A stretch of DNA of 64,000 nucleotides from NCBI RefSeq assembly GCF_018139695.1, contig NZ_JAGSOG010000003.1:1-64000 (forward strand). The letters run 5' to 3'. The notes under the pieces were generated by a model that ran no database searches, was not told the origin of the DNA, and saw only the letters and a list, made by a program, of their open reading frames with translations. This document shows, in pieces, positions 26,101 to 32,545 of this stretch. Both the position numbers and the translations under genes were made by a program. The stretch's first letter is position 1, and each line of letters opens with the position of its first letter. Origin of the DNA: Actinospica durhamensis (GTDB lineage Bacteria > Actinomycetota > Actinomycetes > Streptomycetales > Catenulisporaceae).

Positions 26101-28241
26101 CCTCGAAGTACGGCACGATCGACTTCCCGACCCGCGGCTTCTTCATGGGCGACTCGCGCTTCCAGGTCTTCAGCTGGGTGGAGAAGGACGCGCACGGCGT
26201 GGAGATCGCGCACGGCGTCCGGGTCGCGACCCCGGACGGCTCGACCTTCGACTTCGCCGGGAACGGGCTGCTCGCCCGGAGCGTGATCAAGCTGGAGAAC
26301 GGCAACAAGATCGAGATCGGCCGCGACGCCGACGGCCGCTGGGACACCTTCGCCCTGGACCCGGCCCGGCCCGATCTACGCCCCGCGAACACGCTCGATT
26401 GGCGCGAGGTGCGCGGCGACGGGACGGTGGCGCAGTCCGGCATCCGCACCTTCGAGGACGACAAGACCTGGGTCGACACGTTCCGGCACGACGGAACCGA
26501 CTACGTGGCCAGATACGTCACCGACACCGGCGACGTCGTGCACTTCACCTCCGACATCAAGCCGCGCTTCGACCCGGGCCAGGCGCGCGGGGCGCGGTTC
26601 TCGGACGTGACGCCCACCGGCCGGATCCCGTCGATCACCCGCAACTCCATGGGCCAGCTCATCGGCCGCACCGACCACTTCGACGGCCGCGGCGCGGGCG
26701 ACATCGTCGCACACGGCGATCCGCGCGCCGGGAACTGGAGCTGGCGCGACCCCCACACCGGCGTCGACGGCATCCGCGTCTCCGGCCGCAACACCCCGCG
26801 CAGCGGCTCCTGGGACGACTCGTTCACGGACTTCGAGGCGCACAACGGCCTGAACTTCCCGGTGCGCGACTTCCGGGCGCTGGACAAGGGCGCCTCGATC
26901 CGGGCCTGGCGCGGCGCGGACGGCGAGTGGCGCTCGGCGAAGTTCGACGGGAAGGGCGACCTCGACGCCGCGAGCACGGCCTTCCGTGAATGGAAGAACT
27001 CGCACGGGTTCTACCAGGGCCTGCCCGACGGGCTGCGCACCCCGAAGACGGCCGACTGGCGCGACTACCGCATCGTCGGCAATCAGCGCGTCGTCGTGCG
27101 CGAAGCGATCGACGGCAGGGTCCGCGTCTACGGCGACCCGGGGCAGTACGGCACCGACGTGTGGAAGGAGTACGACTTCGGATCCGTCTGGCGCCAGCGC
27201 GACCCCGTCGTCTCGCGGATCACGACCACGGACGCCGCGGGCGTGGCCACCGTGGTGCAGCGCACGAACTTCCTGGAGAAGGAGTCCTTCCAGAAGCAGT
27301 GGCGGCTCACCGACGGCGCCGGCCGGCTGCTGCGCTACCGCGGCATCCGGGGCGTGGTGATGGAGAGGGACACCTTCGGCCGGTGGCGGATGGTGGGCAC
27401 CGAACGTGAGATCAGGGGCCTGGTACCCGAGCTCAACGAGTTCCGCGGCTGGAACCGGATGATCCGCGAGGCCAACCGGCTCGAGTTCACCAAGGAGGAC
27501 GGCGCCGTCGGCACGTTCCACGCCTCGTGGGCCAGGATCAGCGAGAAGACCGCGATGGACTTCCTGCAGGACTTCCTGATCGACGTGGGCGCCAACATCA
27601 TCATCACCGGCGCCACCGACGGCTGGAACTTCACCCCCGGCCAGTGGGGCAGCTTCTTCGCCGGCGGCGCCATCCGCAGCGGCGTGAAGGCCGGCTACGG
27701 CGTACTCACCGAGACCGCGCTCAAGGGCTTCCGCGACGGCCTGCGCAACATCGACGGCGGCAAGGACTGGAACCGGCAGCCGTACAACAACGACAAGCAC
27801 TGGGACAACGAGTGGGCGGGCAACGAGAACCCGCAGCGCTGGCGCGCCGGCACCTTCGACTTCTTCATCGGCAACACCGCCGTCCCCGCCCTCGGCAGCT
27901 TCATCGCCACCCTGGTGACCGGCTCCACCTTCGGCTTCGGCAAGGAAGGCCTCACCCTCGACGGCGACCACCTCTGGCAGGCCGCCGGCCTGAGCCTGGC
28001 CGGCGGCCTCGTCGGCGGCCTCACCTTCGGCGCCGTCAAGACCTTCGGCCACCTCAGCCTGTCCGGCCGCTGGTTCCACCAGGGCGGCCTGCCCGACCTC
28101 GCCCTCACCTTCGGCGAGAAGCTGGCCATCGACTACCTCGTCAACGACCTGCTGGCCAACAAGACCGGCCTCACCGGCAGCTCCATCGCCAAGATAGTCG
28201 ACGCCGGCCAGGACTCCGAGAACAGCACGGAGAACGGGTGA
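20157..28241 (+). CDS. Giant T7SS-exported, repeat-rich polymorphic-toxin-like protein (2694 aa)
   Basis: Residues 1-150 match the actinomycete T7SS-signal arrangement: a DWSALGLSSDPTPGDP opening, then WXG-like helices. Two hydrophobic segments follow at about 165-215 (ILGWIALLLILPAMIFGGVI). About 515-612 holds ten-residue V-x-x-h-H repeats that suggest a beta-solenoid, and about 755-783 has short FDGTV/FGGAA strands. About 1315-1660 contains five repeats of roughly 77 residues, each with an H-E/D-D-H motif. About 1660-2430 has Rhs/YD-like strands (W-x-x-FDxxG). The last 250 residues are Gly-rich and amphipathic (FFAGGAIRSGVKAGYG, LSLAGGLVGGLTFGAVKTF) and could insert in membranes. No known toxin motif or cleavage site was recognised. 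ATG 20157 is preferred over the upstream-open frame because it starts the signal domain. Confidence 0.85.
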   Translation: MTRPSDWSALGLSSDPTPGDPDQVQDVFNLINSLATDYQTILDTINKVNGYATTGNLVGATADALKAQMNGRITRFVQSAQTAFSQAAPALQTYINALNDHQGTADSLLTQAQNSGLKSDDPKVKGWATSANQAGSDLKDAEGTAAKAIQNLPGPSDPLSPWQEFLQILGWIALLLILPAMIFGGVIALVEFVVNAILFVNALVEFAQGNLSLGGLLLAALGVIAPTTRGISLGELADLVKGIGSFIKGGFVDIRAGLTDFMDLLNTTNFSDLVTVENLMKLGNFVLKGGVWVFTGLKDLPSTLITAGTTFAAKLADLIVAGGLKIFTSVRTGSFLSLILPIDAVEVQRLGLLEGLRLGFLDRGLGITADPVTNLSNLNKLALAGVRTGEFHFAGFSYLDVPRPAAVNLNLARGLDAAVPKLNTDFTMASLDAHLEASHVSLGNLAAGFTHGSLEIGAISMRMPRTALGLNHLELPDLRFPKELNNIGQGTVIAKMNDLSFVTVHEDKLPANLDVNTGAVSVPTLHTADLSVPSIHAGNVNVAAVHTADVNAGSLHAGDLNLPGLNHLSVPNLGASSVHTAGNLRVSVPTLHLGNLSTTDLHAVDLASSSATRLPTAQDMPNLTAIAHTQVNVAETHGLAVTQTGAGVRIESTTVSAGTGHIDPAGAVHLSSPDVGALQHLAPTETSTTVHLSATTPTPHLDTPQIDATRLAADPHGTGVPAEIRALQTNPEIAVHAGDAGMHVDIREAQIGIDGTVKFDGAATFDGTVNFGGAAKLDGEVKAVAPAEIPTVTVHTEQPTTIPAVSSSSVDETAAHSAGARGTDVSSHFTEPDLAGVPGLIDPNAERLAVSWSDFKQAQYTYIEAKAEHDLQFSGADPQDGVAGAAFNGKAPQTDAQIDAAAKLDAATKQFTDANTGLHELQTTAAALTLQDHSDLTASLLARPRLVGGARPGDRPIAVDPDTGATTVAMRPLGPDHQLIISFGADRTEFAELVNVHTGDVEVGGTLTEIDAHGGFQLHEADGWRTWQFDASGTLTVEPKQLFDHFGTPTQGLHIDHGAGLAHTANDDGTTDAWSFRPKDDGSGDFRLAIPGHDEIWQDFGEDGRMVGYGFPLQHADGHAIGHLEIDVRSTPQFHNATVVGQDGVRVPQTNAAIDGRTILITRNDGSVIEVSDRAGYGELVAAELSASLGGRDLESVHVDYADGTASFHAPGLPDQRWDFAHDDAHAGFTLTSQDGVHTLTFTADDELRSSSLTTRDPVTGDLTDLHFATNHMPGPNDAPHTFEDGDGTVLGGFRADRTAAGHFTVTDTQHGSYTDGSFTEFDAVTGSVRTQRTNLEGFGGLHVHEDHLNPDVGTGTPTTGVRGPDGTAQPAFSAYRTDAGHFIATDAHGSYAEFHGVSGEIHYQRLVLEDFNGLHVHDDHVNLTATGHSTITIRDADDAVLGHFDATRYGDEHFMVTDLRPGHTQDTYTEFHGMTGEIRTRRINLERFGDLHIHEDHVHADPATGDPRITIRNDDNAVLDGFRGERADNGHFHVTETGPGHLPGSHVEFDGVTGTMNYRRTDLESFNGLHLHEDHINLDPDRHAQTTVRAGDDTIVGHFDITTPQAGIIRLTDNRPGLTLDAFAEFDSATGTMLTRRIHLQDSSGLRVHEDHVNLDADGNPTLSVLDGGGADVTRFTPARTADGGGVVLTDTAAAHLGDTRTFDLGGRLTGAHITILTAKGLRTGDHFEVRFTEANGTWTGRWTRVDAAVRDPRLPEAYNGSGAAAIKKNGTLELAGADKTALFTRERLTLGQELDVLKFPNGKRQWTSWDDAGHLTDSGFRRFANEDGGVDAKDVDSAGLTIRQYRVGIDGGLVRGERLPDGTFRWTRFDKDGMPKLAGTRTRPALGAFGWKDTFRTGTGTELAQEHWSAFNLPAHGGHYREHGISGDARAGFGVKPSFKEISQQGKDTGSLEVIGGGHTLGFTRYSEQRIPDFLWKWKTSKYGTIDFPTRGFFMGDSRFQVFSWVEKDAHGVEIAHGVRVATPDGSTFDFAGNGLLARSVIKLENGNKIEIGRDADGRWDTFALDPARPDLRPANTLDWREVRGDGTVAQSGIRTFEDDKTWVDTFRHDGTDYVARYVTDTGDVVHFTSDIKPRFDPGQARGARFSDVTPTGRIPSITRNSMGQLIGRTDHFDGRGAGDIVAHGDPRAGNWSWRDPHTGVDGIRVSGRNTPRSGSWDDSFTDFEAHNGLNFPVRDFRALDKGASIRAWRGADGEWRSAKFDGKGDLDAASTAFREWKNSHGFYQGLPDGLRTPKTADWRDYRIVGNQRVVVREAIDGRVRVYGDPGQYGTDVWKEYDFGSVWRQRDPVVSRITTTDAAGVATVVQRTNFLEKESFQKQWRLTDGAGRLLRYRGIRGVVMERDTFGRWRMVGTEREIRGLVPELNEFRGWNRMIREANRLEFTKEDGAVGTFHASWARISEKTAMDFLQDFLIDVGANIIITGATDGWNFTPGQWGSFFAGGAIRSGVKAGYGVLTETALKGFRDGLRNIDGGKDWNRQPYNNDKHWDNEWAGNENPQRWRAGTFDFFIGNTAVPALGSFIATLVTGSTFGFGKEGLTLDGDHLWQAAGLSLAGGLVGGLTFGAVKTFGHLSLSGRWFHQGGLPDLALTFGEKLAIDYLVNDLLANKTGLTGSSIAKIVDAGQDSENSTENG
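24130..25150 (+). repeat. Five tandem ~77-residue HEDH repeats inside the giant gene
   Basis: The encoded motif L-H-h-H-E/D-D-H recurs at about 24181, 24400, 24630, 24864 and 25096, giving steps of 219 and then 231-234 bases. Between motifs the units share TEFxxhTGEIxxxR and a VLGHF-like segment. The copies are diverged at DNA level, so duplication is old and the protein pattern is maintained. Confidence 0.8.
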
Positions 28242-28290
28242 GAGCGGCGGTTCGGCAGTTCGGCAGCGCCGCTCGAGGTGACCTCTTGTA

Positions 28291-28737
28291 TCAGGCGTCT
28301 GCGCTCTGGCCATCGGCTGACACAGCCGGCTGCGCCTGGCTCGCCATGCTGTGAGCGGCGTGTGCCTGCGCGAGGGCGGCCTGGACCGCAGCCTGCTCGC
28401 GCACCAAGTCGCGCTCGTAGGTGACCGCGCGCTTCTTCTGTCGGCTGCGCGCGCGGCGGTGCAGGTTCGCGGAGCGTACACCACGGATCGAGTTGATCAG
28501 CAGCAGGACCGGAACGATGAAGGCCTGAAAGAAGACGAGGTATTGCCCACCGTGGAACAGGAAGATCAGGTAGCAGCCGTAGCCGAGGAAACCCAGCCCG
28601 AAGAGCAGATTCAGCACGCGACCGGCTACGTTCAGCCCGGGCAGGACGCTCAGGCCGAGAAGCAGCACGCCGGAGACCGCCAGCAGGATGCAGTACCAGG
28701 AGAAACCTGCATGATTGTTGAAATCGAGGTTGCCCAC
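28291..28737 (-). CDS. Small membrane protein, convergent with the giant gene
   Basis: A 148-residue protein with about three membrane helices (near 12-32 AFSWY-type start CILLAVSGVLLLGLSV, 38-60 LNLLFGLGFLGYGCYLIFLF, 64-84 FFQAFIVPVLLLINSI). They are followed by a basic cytoplasmic region (RRARSRQKKR) and an Ala/Gln-rich helix. GTG 28737 has a strong GGGGGG run 6 bases upstream. It ends 49 bases from the giant gene stop. An immunity or export-helper role for the giant protein is possible from position alone, but no family similarity supports it. Confidence 0.72.
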   Translation of the reverse strand: MGNLDFNNHAGFSWYCILLAVSGVLLLGLSVLPGLNVAGRVLNLLFGLGFLGYGCYLIFLFHGGQYLVFFQAFIVPVLLLINSIRGVRSANLHRRARSRQKKRAVTYERDLVREQAAVQAALAQAHAAHSMASQAQPAVSADGQSADA

Positions 28738-28859
28738 GATATCCCCCCACGATTATTGATATGAGTACCTTCATGACGCGGAACGGAACTATAGCGGCCG
28801 CCGGTTGACCCACACAACGCGCTTGCGGGCCCGGTTCGTGCCGACCCCGTAACGGCCCG

Positions 28860-28889
28860 GCCCGGACCCACGCCGTTGTGGGTCCGGGC
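28860..28889 (-). terminator. Hairpin terminator of the SnoaL/oxidoreductase operon
   Basis: A 12-bp stem (28860-28871 pairing with 28878-28889) with a 6-base loop, placed 6 bases after the SnoaL-like stop on the minus strand. No T tract. Confidence 0.75.
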
Positions 28890-28894
28890 AGAGT

Positions 28895-29314
28895 TCAGGC
28901 CTTCGGCGGACCGAAGAGGGTGGCGGCGACGTGGTGGGTGTCTGCGTACTCGCGGACGGAGGTGATCTCGCCGTCGCGCACGGTGAAGACGCCCACGCAC
29001 CGGTTGTCATAGGCGGCGCCGTTGGCGGCCAGGGCCTTGGAGGTCCACTCCGCCACCACTTGTTCGCCGGAGGCGAAGGCGTCGATCAGTTCGATGACGA
29101 CCGGGGCGGAGGGGTCGAGGTAGGCGCCCATGCCGCCGAGGAAGTCGTCGACGATGGCGTCGCGGCCCTCCCACAGGCGGGAGATGGGCAGGCTGCCGGG
29201 GTAGAGCCAGGTCGCGTCCTCGGCGAAGCTCTCTCGGATGGTCTGGGCGTCGCCGTCGCGGACGGCCTCGACGTAGCGCACGACGACGGCCTTCGGGTCC
29301 AGGACCTTGTTCAT
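28895..29314 (-). CDS. SnoaL-like/ketosteroid isomerase-fold protein
   Basis: A 139-residue NTF2-fold protein: helix VVVRYVEAVRDGDAQTIRESF, then AEDATWLYPG, a central hydrophobic strand VVIELIDAFASGEQVVAEW, and the end GEITSVREYADTHHVAATL. It has the typical pocket-forming order of a nuclear-transport-factor-2-like enzyme, but catalysis cannot be read from sequence. ATG 29314 has GGAG at a good distance. It follows the quinone-oxidoreductase gene by 38 bases and is cotranscribed with it, opposite a LysR regulator. This suggests a small redox or detoxification pathway. Confidence 0.87.
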   Translation of the reverse strand: MNKVLDPKAVVVRYVEAVRDGDAQTIRESFAEDATWLYPGSLPISRLWEGRDAIVDDFLGGMGAYLDPSAPVVIELIDAFASGEQVVAEWTSKALAANGAAYDNRCVGVFTVRDGEITSVREYADTHHVAATLFGPPKA

Positions 29315-29352
29315 GGTGGTGCTCCTTCGTTCTCTGATGCAGATGAATGATG

Positions 29353-30273
29353 TCAGGCGATGGTGAGTACTGCGTTGCCGCGGATCGCCCGGCCGCGCAG
29401 GCGGTCCAGGACCTCGGCGGTCCCGGCCCAGTCGGCGGTCAGGCCGATCTCGGGGTGCAGACGTCCGGCGGCGACCAGGCGGACGAGGGTGGCGAGGTCC
29501 TCGCCGTAGGGGGTGTCGAAGTCCGCGTAGGAGAAGTGCCGGATCACGGCGGAGGTCGGGCCGTAGAGGAAGTCGAAGAAGTTCAGCGTGGCGGGAGTGC
29601 GGCTGGCCTGGCCGAACCACACGAGCGTGCCGCGCGGGGCCAGCTTCGACGCGGCTGCCGCCAGGTTCGGGCCGCCGGTGGATTCGAGGACGAGGTCGAA
29701 CGGTCCTGACGCGGCGGCCACCTCGTGCACGATCTCGGCCGCGCCCAGCTCCAGCAGCCGCCGGCCGCGCTCGGCCGAGCCGGTGACCGCGGTGACCAGC
29801 GCGCCGGCCGCCGCCGCGAGTTCGACGAAGTAGTGCCCGACCCCGCCCGAGGCCCCAGTGATCAGGATCCTGCGACCGGTGACGGCTCCGGCGACGCGCA
29901 GCAGCCGCAGCGCGGTCAGTCCGGCCAGGGGCAGGGCCGCGGCGGTCACACTGTCCACCTCGTCCGGCAGCTCGGCCAGGGAGCCGGTGGGCACCGCGAC
30001 GTACTCGGCCCAGCCGGCCTGCGCCGGATGCCCGGCCACCCGGCGCCCGACCGCCGGCCCGGAGCCGTCCGCCGCGGCCTGTACGACGAGCCCGGCGATG
30101 TCCTTGCCCGGCCGCCAACCGGGCGGCGGCGCCTCGAGCAGGAAGGTCTCCCCGCGGTTGACCGAGTACGCCTCGACCTTGACCAGCGCCTCGTCCGGAC
30201 GCAGCCGGGGCTCCTCGACCTCGGCGAGCTCCACGCTCGCGGCCGGGTCCCCGGTGGCGATCATGGCCTTCAT
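29353..30273 (-). CDS. Zinc-binding-dehydrogenase-family NADPH:quinone oxidoreductase
   Basis: A 306-residue medium-chain dehydrogenase/reductase of the quinone-oxidoreductase branch. A GroES-like N-terminal domain (VKVEAYSVNRGETFLLEAPP) is followed by a Rossmann NADP domain with GASGGVGHYFVELA at about 148-161. The branch lacks the structural zinc cysteines, and none are seen here. It should reduce quinones or enones using NADPH in the cytosol; the substrate is unknown. ATG 30273 has GAGGGG six bases upstream. It is divergent from the LysR gene, its likely regulator. Confidence 0.9.
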   Translation of the reverse strand: MKAMIATGDPAASVELAEVEEPRLRPDEALVKVEAYSVNRGETFLLEAPPPGWRPGKDIAGLVVQAAADGSGPAVGRRVAGHPAQAGWAEYVAVPTGSLAELPDEVDSVTAAALPLAGLTALRLLRVAGAVTGRRILITGASGGVGHYFVELAAAAGALVTAVTGSAERGRRLLELGAAEIVHEVAAASGPFDLVLESTGGPNLAAAASKLAPRGTLVWFGQASRTPATLNFFDFLYGPTSAVIRHFSYADFDTPYGEDLATLVRLVAAGRLHPEIGLTADWAGTAEVLDRLRGRAIRGNAVLTIA

Positions 30274-30390
30274 GACAGTCCCCTCACCTTGCTCGTCCTC
30301 GTCGCCCGGCTGCCTCGTTCTCGGCGTCCCGGCCTCGAGACCCAGGTAACCGCGAAGCAGCCCCCTGTCTCCAACAACCGCCGGGACGGT

Positions 30391-30418
30391 TTGACAACCA
30401 TCGGAGATCGGCCAAGGT
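30391..30418 (+). promoter_or_regulatory. Promoter of the LysR gene
   Basis: TTGACA (30391-30396), a 16-bp spacer and CAAGGT (30413-30418) stand 8 bases before the GTG start at 30426, implying a leaderless or nearly leaderless transcript. The rest of the 152-base divergent region should hold the LysR binding site; I could not choose a single T-N11-A box. Confidence 0.55.
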
Positions 30419-30425
30419 AGAGAGC

Positions 30426-31412
30426 GTGGATCTTGACCTCGCTCAGGTACGCGCGTTCCTCGCGACCGCCGACCGGCTGCACTTCGGCCAGGCAGCCGAG
30501 GACCTGTCCCTCAGCCAACAGGCGCTCTCCAAGCGCATCGCACGGCTGGAGGCCGAGTTGGGCCTGCCGCTCTTCCTGCGCAGCCGGCAGACCGTCGAGC
30601 TGACCGAAGCCGGCCAGCGCTTCCTGGAGCCGGCCCGGCAGCTCGTCGCGGCCGGGGACCGGGCGGTCGCGGCCGCGCGCCACGTCGAGCGGCCGCTGCG
30701 CATCGACGTCTGGGGCCACCTGTTCGCACCGATGCGCACGCTGCGCCAGGCCCTCGACCGGCTGCCGGACCAGCCGGTCGAGGTCGGCGCGGCGCGGGAC
30801 CTGCCCAGCGTGGCCGACACCCTCGCGCGGGCCGAGACCGACGTCGGCTTCGGCCGCGTCCACCGCAGCCGCGGGGGCGACGGCGAGGCTTCGGCGGCCG
30901 GCCTGACCCACCGCCTCGTCCGCCTCGAACCGCTGGACCTGGTCCTGGGCACGGGACACCCCCTCGCCGGCAGGACCGAGGTGCGTCCGAGCGAGCTGCG
31001 CGACAGCATCCTGTGGTGCCCGGCGGCCGTGGAACGCCTTGACCTGCTGCAGAGGTTCTCCGACGAATTCGGCGTGCCGACCGCGTCGGGCCCGGCGAAC
31101 CTCGGCCTCGACCACTTCCTGGAGCAGGTGGCCGCCGACCCGCGCCGCGTCGGCCTCATCCCCGCCGACCTGGAGCCGGCCGAGCATGCGCCGGTACGGT
31201 TCGTCCCCTTGGTCGACCCGACGCCGCTCTACGCCTGGTCGCTACTGTGGCGCCCGGCGGACGCGCACCCCGGCATCGAACCGCTGCTGCGCGCGTTCGC
31301 CGACGTCGGCCGCAGCAGCCGATGGCTGGAGTACCGGCCGGGCAAGGACTGGCTCCCCGACACGGACACCGCCGACCTCGGGACGAGTCCGCTCAGGCGG
31401 CCTGGCGTGTGA
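30426..31412 (+). CDS. LysR-family transcriptional regulator
   Basis: A 328-residue LTTR. The N-terminal winged HTH is complete (VRAFLATADRLHFGQAAEDL, LSLSQQALSKRIARLEAELG, LPLFLRSRQTVELTEAG). The effector domain spans about 90-300 and is less conserved. GTG 30426 is right behind the promoter. The gene is divergent from the oxidoreductase/SnoaL operon, the classical LTTR target arrangement. Its inducer is unknown. The extreme C terminus (WLPDTDTADLGTSPLRRPGV) looks disordered. Confidence 0.92.
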   Translation: MDLDLAQVRAFLATADRLHFGQAAEDLSLSQQALSKRIARLEAELGLPLFLRSRQTVELTEAGQRFLEPARQLVAAGDRAVAAARHVERPLRIDVWGHLFAPMRTLRQALDRLPDQPVEVGAARDLPSVADTLARAETDVGFGRVHRSRGGDGEASAAGLTHRLVRLEPLDLVLGTGHPLAGRTEVRPSELRDSILWCPAAVERLDLLQRFSDEFGVPTASGPANLGLDHFLEQVAADPRRVGLIPADLEPAEHAPVRFVPLVDPTPLYAWSLLWRPADAHPGIEPLLRAFADVGRSSRWLEYRPGKDWLPDTDTADLGTSPLRRPGV

Positions 31413-31503
31413 TCGCAGGGTTCGTCGGCCTGCGGTGCGGCCACAGCGGGAGTACCAGGCGCAACCGCCGTTCCGGGCCGATCAGGCGGGTCAGCACCCG
31501 GGC

Positions 31504-31677
31504 ATGGACGAGCCCGCGGCCGCTCTGAGCCGGTGGCGCCACGCCGAGCGGGCCTTGAAGGGCTCTGAATCACCACTTCCCGCCGAGGTCAGAAACCTGA
31601 TCGCGACTCTGATCGCGCGGGGCGTCGACGGCGAATCACCGGGCGGGGCGGCCCACTCCGCCGAAGTCGATCAGTGA
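31504..31677 (+). CDS. Possible small hypothetical protein
   Basis: A 57-residue frame (MDEPAAALSRWRHAERALKG, then ESPLPAEVRNLIATLIARGV) with a plausible helical composition. It is the only candidate in the 308-base stretch between the LysR stop and the signal peptidase stop (31413-31721). There is no good ribosome-binding site and no recognised family, so the stretch may be non-coding. Confidence 0.3.
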   Translation: MDEPAAALSRWRHAERALKGSESPLPAEVRNLIATLIARGVDGESPGGAAHSAEVDQ

Positions 31678-31721
31678 CCTGTCTTGCTCGTTTGAGCGCC
31701 GCGCAATCCATCGGGGCGGCG

Positions 31722-32111
31722 TCAGAATTTGCGCACGACCTTCGCGAGCAGGCGTTCGGCGTTCACCGGCCCCCACACGCGTGAGTCAACACTCTGTCGC
31801 CTATTGTCCCCGTGCACGACGACGCTGCCCGCCGGCACGCTGCTCCCGTCGCCGGTCTGCACCACACGCTTGATCACCAGGACGCCGTCCTCGGCCGCGG
31901 TCGCATCCTCCCCCGGCACGCGCAGGAGCACGACGTCGCCGACGCGTACCTGAGCGCCGCGCAGATGACGGATCAGCACGCGGTCGCCGGAGACGTAGGT
32001 CGGCGCCATGCTCGGGCCGCGCACGACGACGACGCCGTACCGGCTGCGCAGCGCGGTGACCGCGAACAGGAGGCACAGCGCCGCGAGCGCCGGGGCCAGG
32101 GCGTAGAACAC
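31722..32111 (-). CDS. Type I signal peptidase (S26 family) of the cysteine-rich peptide locus
   Basis: A 129-residue serine protease of the leader peptidase/SipW-like size. One N-terminal membrane helix (about 2-20) is followed by the catalytic Ser in GPSMAPTYVSGD (about 32-43), the general-base Lys in VIKRVV (about 81), and the box E signature HGDNRRQSVDSRVWGPV near 100-116. The active site lies outside the membrane. GTG 32111 has GGAGGAGG 8 bases upstream. It is encoded 66 bases after the six-cysteine peptide on the same strand, with a hairpin between them. The neighbouring exporter lacks a peptidase domain, so this enzyme is the best candidate to remove the peptide leader after an AxA site. 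Confidence 0.9.
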   Translation of the reverse strand: MFYALAPALAALCLLFAVTALRSRYGVVVVRGPSMAPTYVSGDRVLIRHLRGAQVRVGDVVLLRVPGEDATAAEDGVLVIKRVVQTGDGSSVPAGSVVVHGDNRRQSVDSRVWGPVNAERLLAKVVRKF

Positions 32112-32134
32112 GGGTGGACCTCCTCCGGATTGAC

Positions 32135-32166
32135 GGCCGCCGGCCGGCCGGGACCGGCCGACGGCC
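32135..32166 (-). terminator. Intercistronic hairpin between peptide and signal peptidase genes
   Basis: A 13-bp stem with a single G-U wobble (32135-32147 with 32154-32166) and a 6-base loop lies inside the 66-base gap. It has no T tract. It is likely a partial terminator or mRNA-stabilising hairpin that makes peptide mRNA more abundant than peptidase mRNA. Confidence 0.6.
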
Positions 32167-32177
32167 GAACATGCATG

Positions 32178-32381
32178 TCAGCAGCCGAACAGGTCGCCCC
32201 AGTAGTAGACCGTGCACACGCGCTGGCCGCAGGAGTTCAGACAGTTACCCTCCGCCTCGTAGCTGGCGTACCAGGTGACGTTCTGGCAGTTGTTGAACTC
32301 GTAGGCGCAGGCTTGGGCTTCGGTGGTGGGCAGCACGCCGCGCAGCACGCGGTCACCGAGCCGTCCAAGGGCGTTGAGCAT
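32178..32381 (-). CDS. 67-residue six-cysteine peptide precursor (putative disulfide-rich bacteriocin or signal)
   Basis: Residues 1-24 form an amphipathic, not strongly hydrophobic leader (MLNALGRLGDRVLRG, then VLPTTEAQA) ending in a type I peptidase-like A-Q-A. The core, residues 25-67, is rich in aromatic residues and Asn and has Cys at 25, 32, 47, 51, 56 and 67, the last residue being Cys. Cleavage after A24 leaves 43 residues with an even six cysteines; cleavage after A26 would leave five. ATG 32381 has a GGGACGG sequence upstream and fits a promoter at 32422-32451. A GTG at 32432 would overlap that promoter. No known peptide family is recognised. It is flanked by peptidase, thioredoxin, MauE and exporter genes. 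Confidence 0.72.
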   Translation of the reverse strand: MLNALGRLGDRVLRGVLPTTEAQACAYEFNNCQNVTWYASYEAEGNCLNSCGQRVCTVYYWGDLFGC

Positions 32382-32404
32382 CGCTTTACCGTCCCTTCGT
32401 GTGG

Positions 32405-32451
32405 CTTGCAGGATGACTGCAAGAATATTCACAGAATCGTCAGGTTAGCAA
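32405..32451 (-). promoter_or_regulatory. Promoter and dyad of the cysteine-rich peptide gene
   Basis: On the minus strand, TTGCTA (32446-32451) and TATTCT (32422-32427) are 18 bp apart. A perfect 7-bp dyad, CTTGCAG (32405-32411) and CTGCAAG (32417-32423) with a 5-base centre, overlaps the expected transcription start. It could be a repressor operator or a 5'-leader hairpin. The region is clearly more AT-rich than its surroundings. Confidence 0.55.
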
Positions 32452-32493
32452 TGAGGCAAAGCAAGATTCTTATGATGAACCCAAACAGGGCCC

Positions 32494-32523
32494 TTGACCG
32501 CGAAGCAGCCAGCTGATAACCCT
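32494..32523 (+). promoter_or_regulatory. Putative promoter of the MauE-TlpA-ABC operon
   Basis: TTGACC (32494-32499) is followed after 16-18 bp by an AT-richer GATAACCCT segment (32515-32523) as a weak -10. It faces away from the peptide promoter, so the 113-base divergent region serves both transcripts. Confidence 0.45.
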
Positions 32524-32545
32524 GTATTCAGTCAGCAAGAACAGA

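Noticed and set aside
28291-28737. Calling the small membrane gene an immunity protein for the giant protein
   Set aside because: Only position supports this; it is convergent, not cotranscribed, and no immunity family is recognised.
31413-31721. A regulator of the peptide locus in this gap
   Set aside because: No HTH or other recognisable protein is encoded there; only one weak 57-residue frame is present.
32178-32432. A longer 84-residue form of the cysteine-rich peptide starting at GTG 32432
   Set aside because: It would place the start inside the predicted -10 region, and it lacks a ribosome-binding site; ATG 32381 has one.
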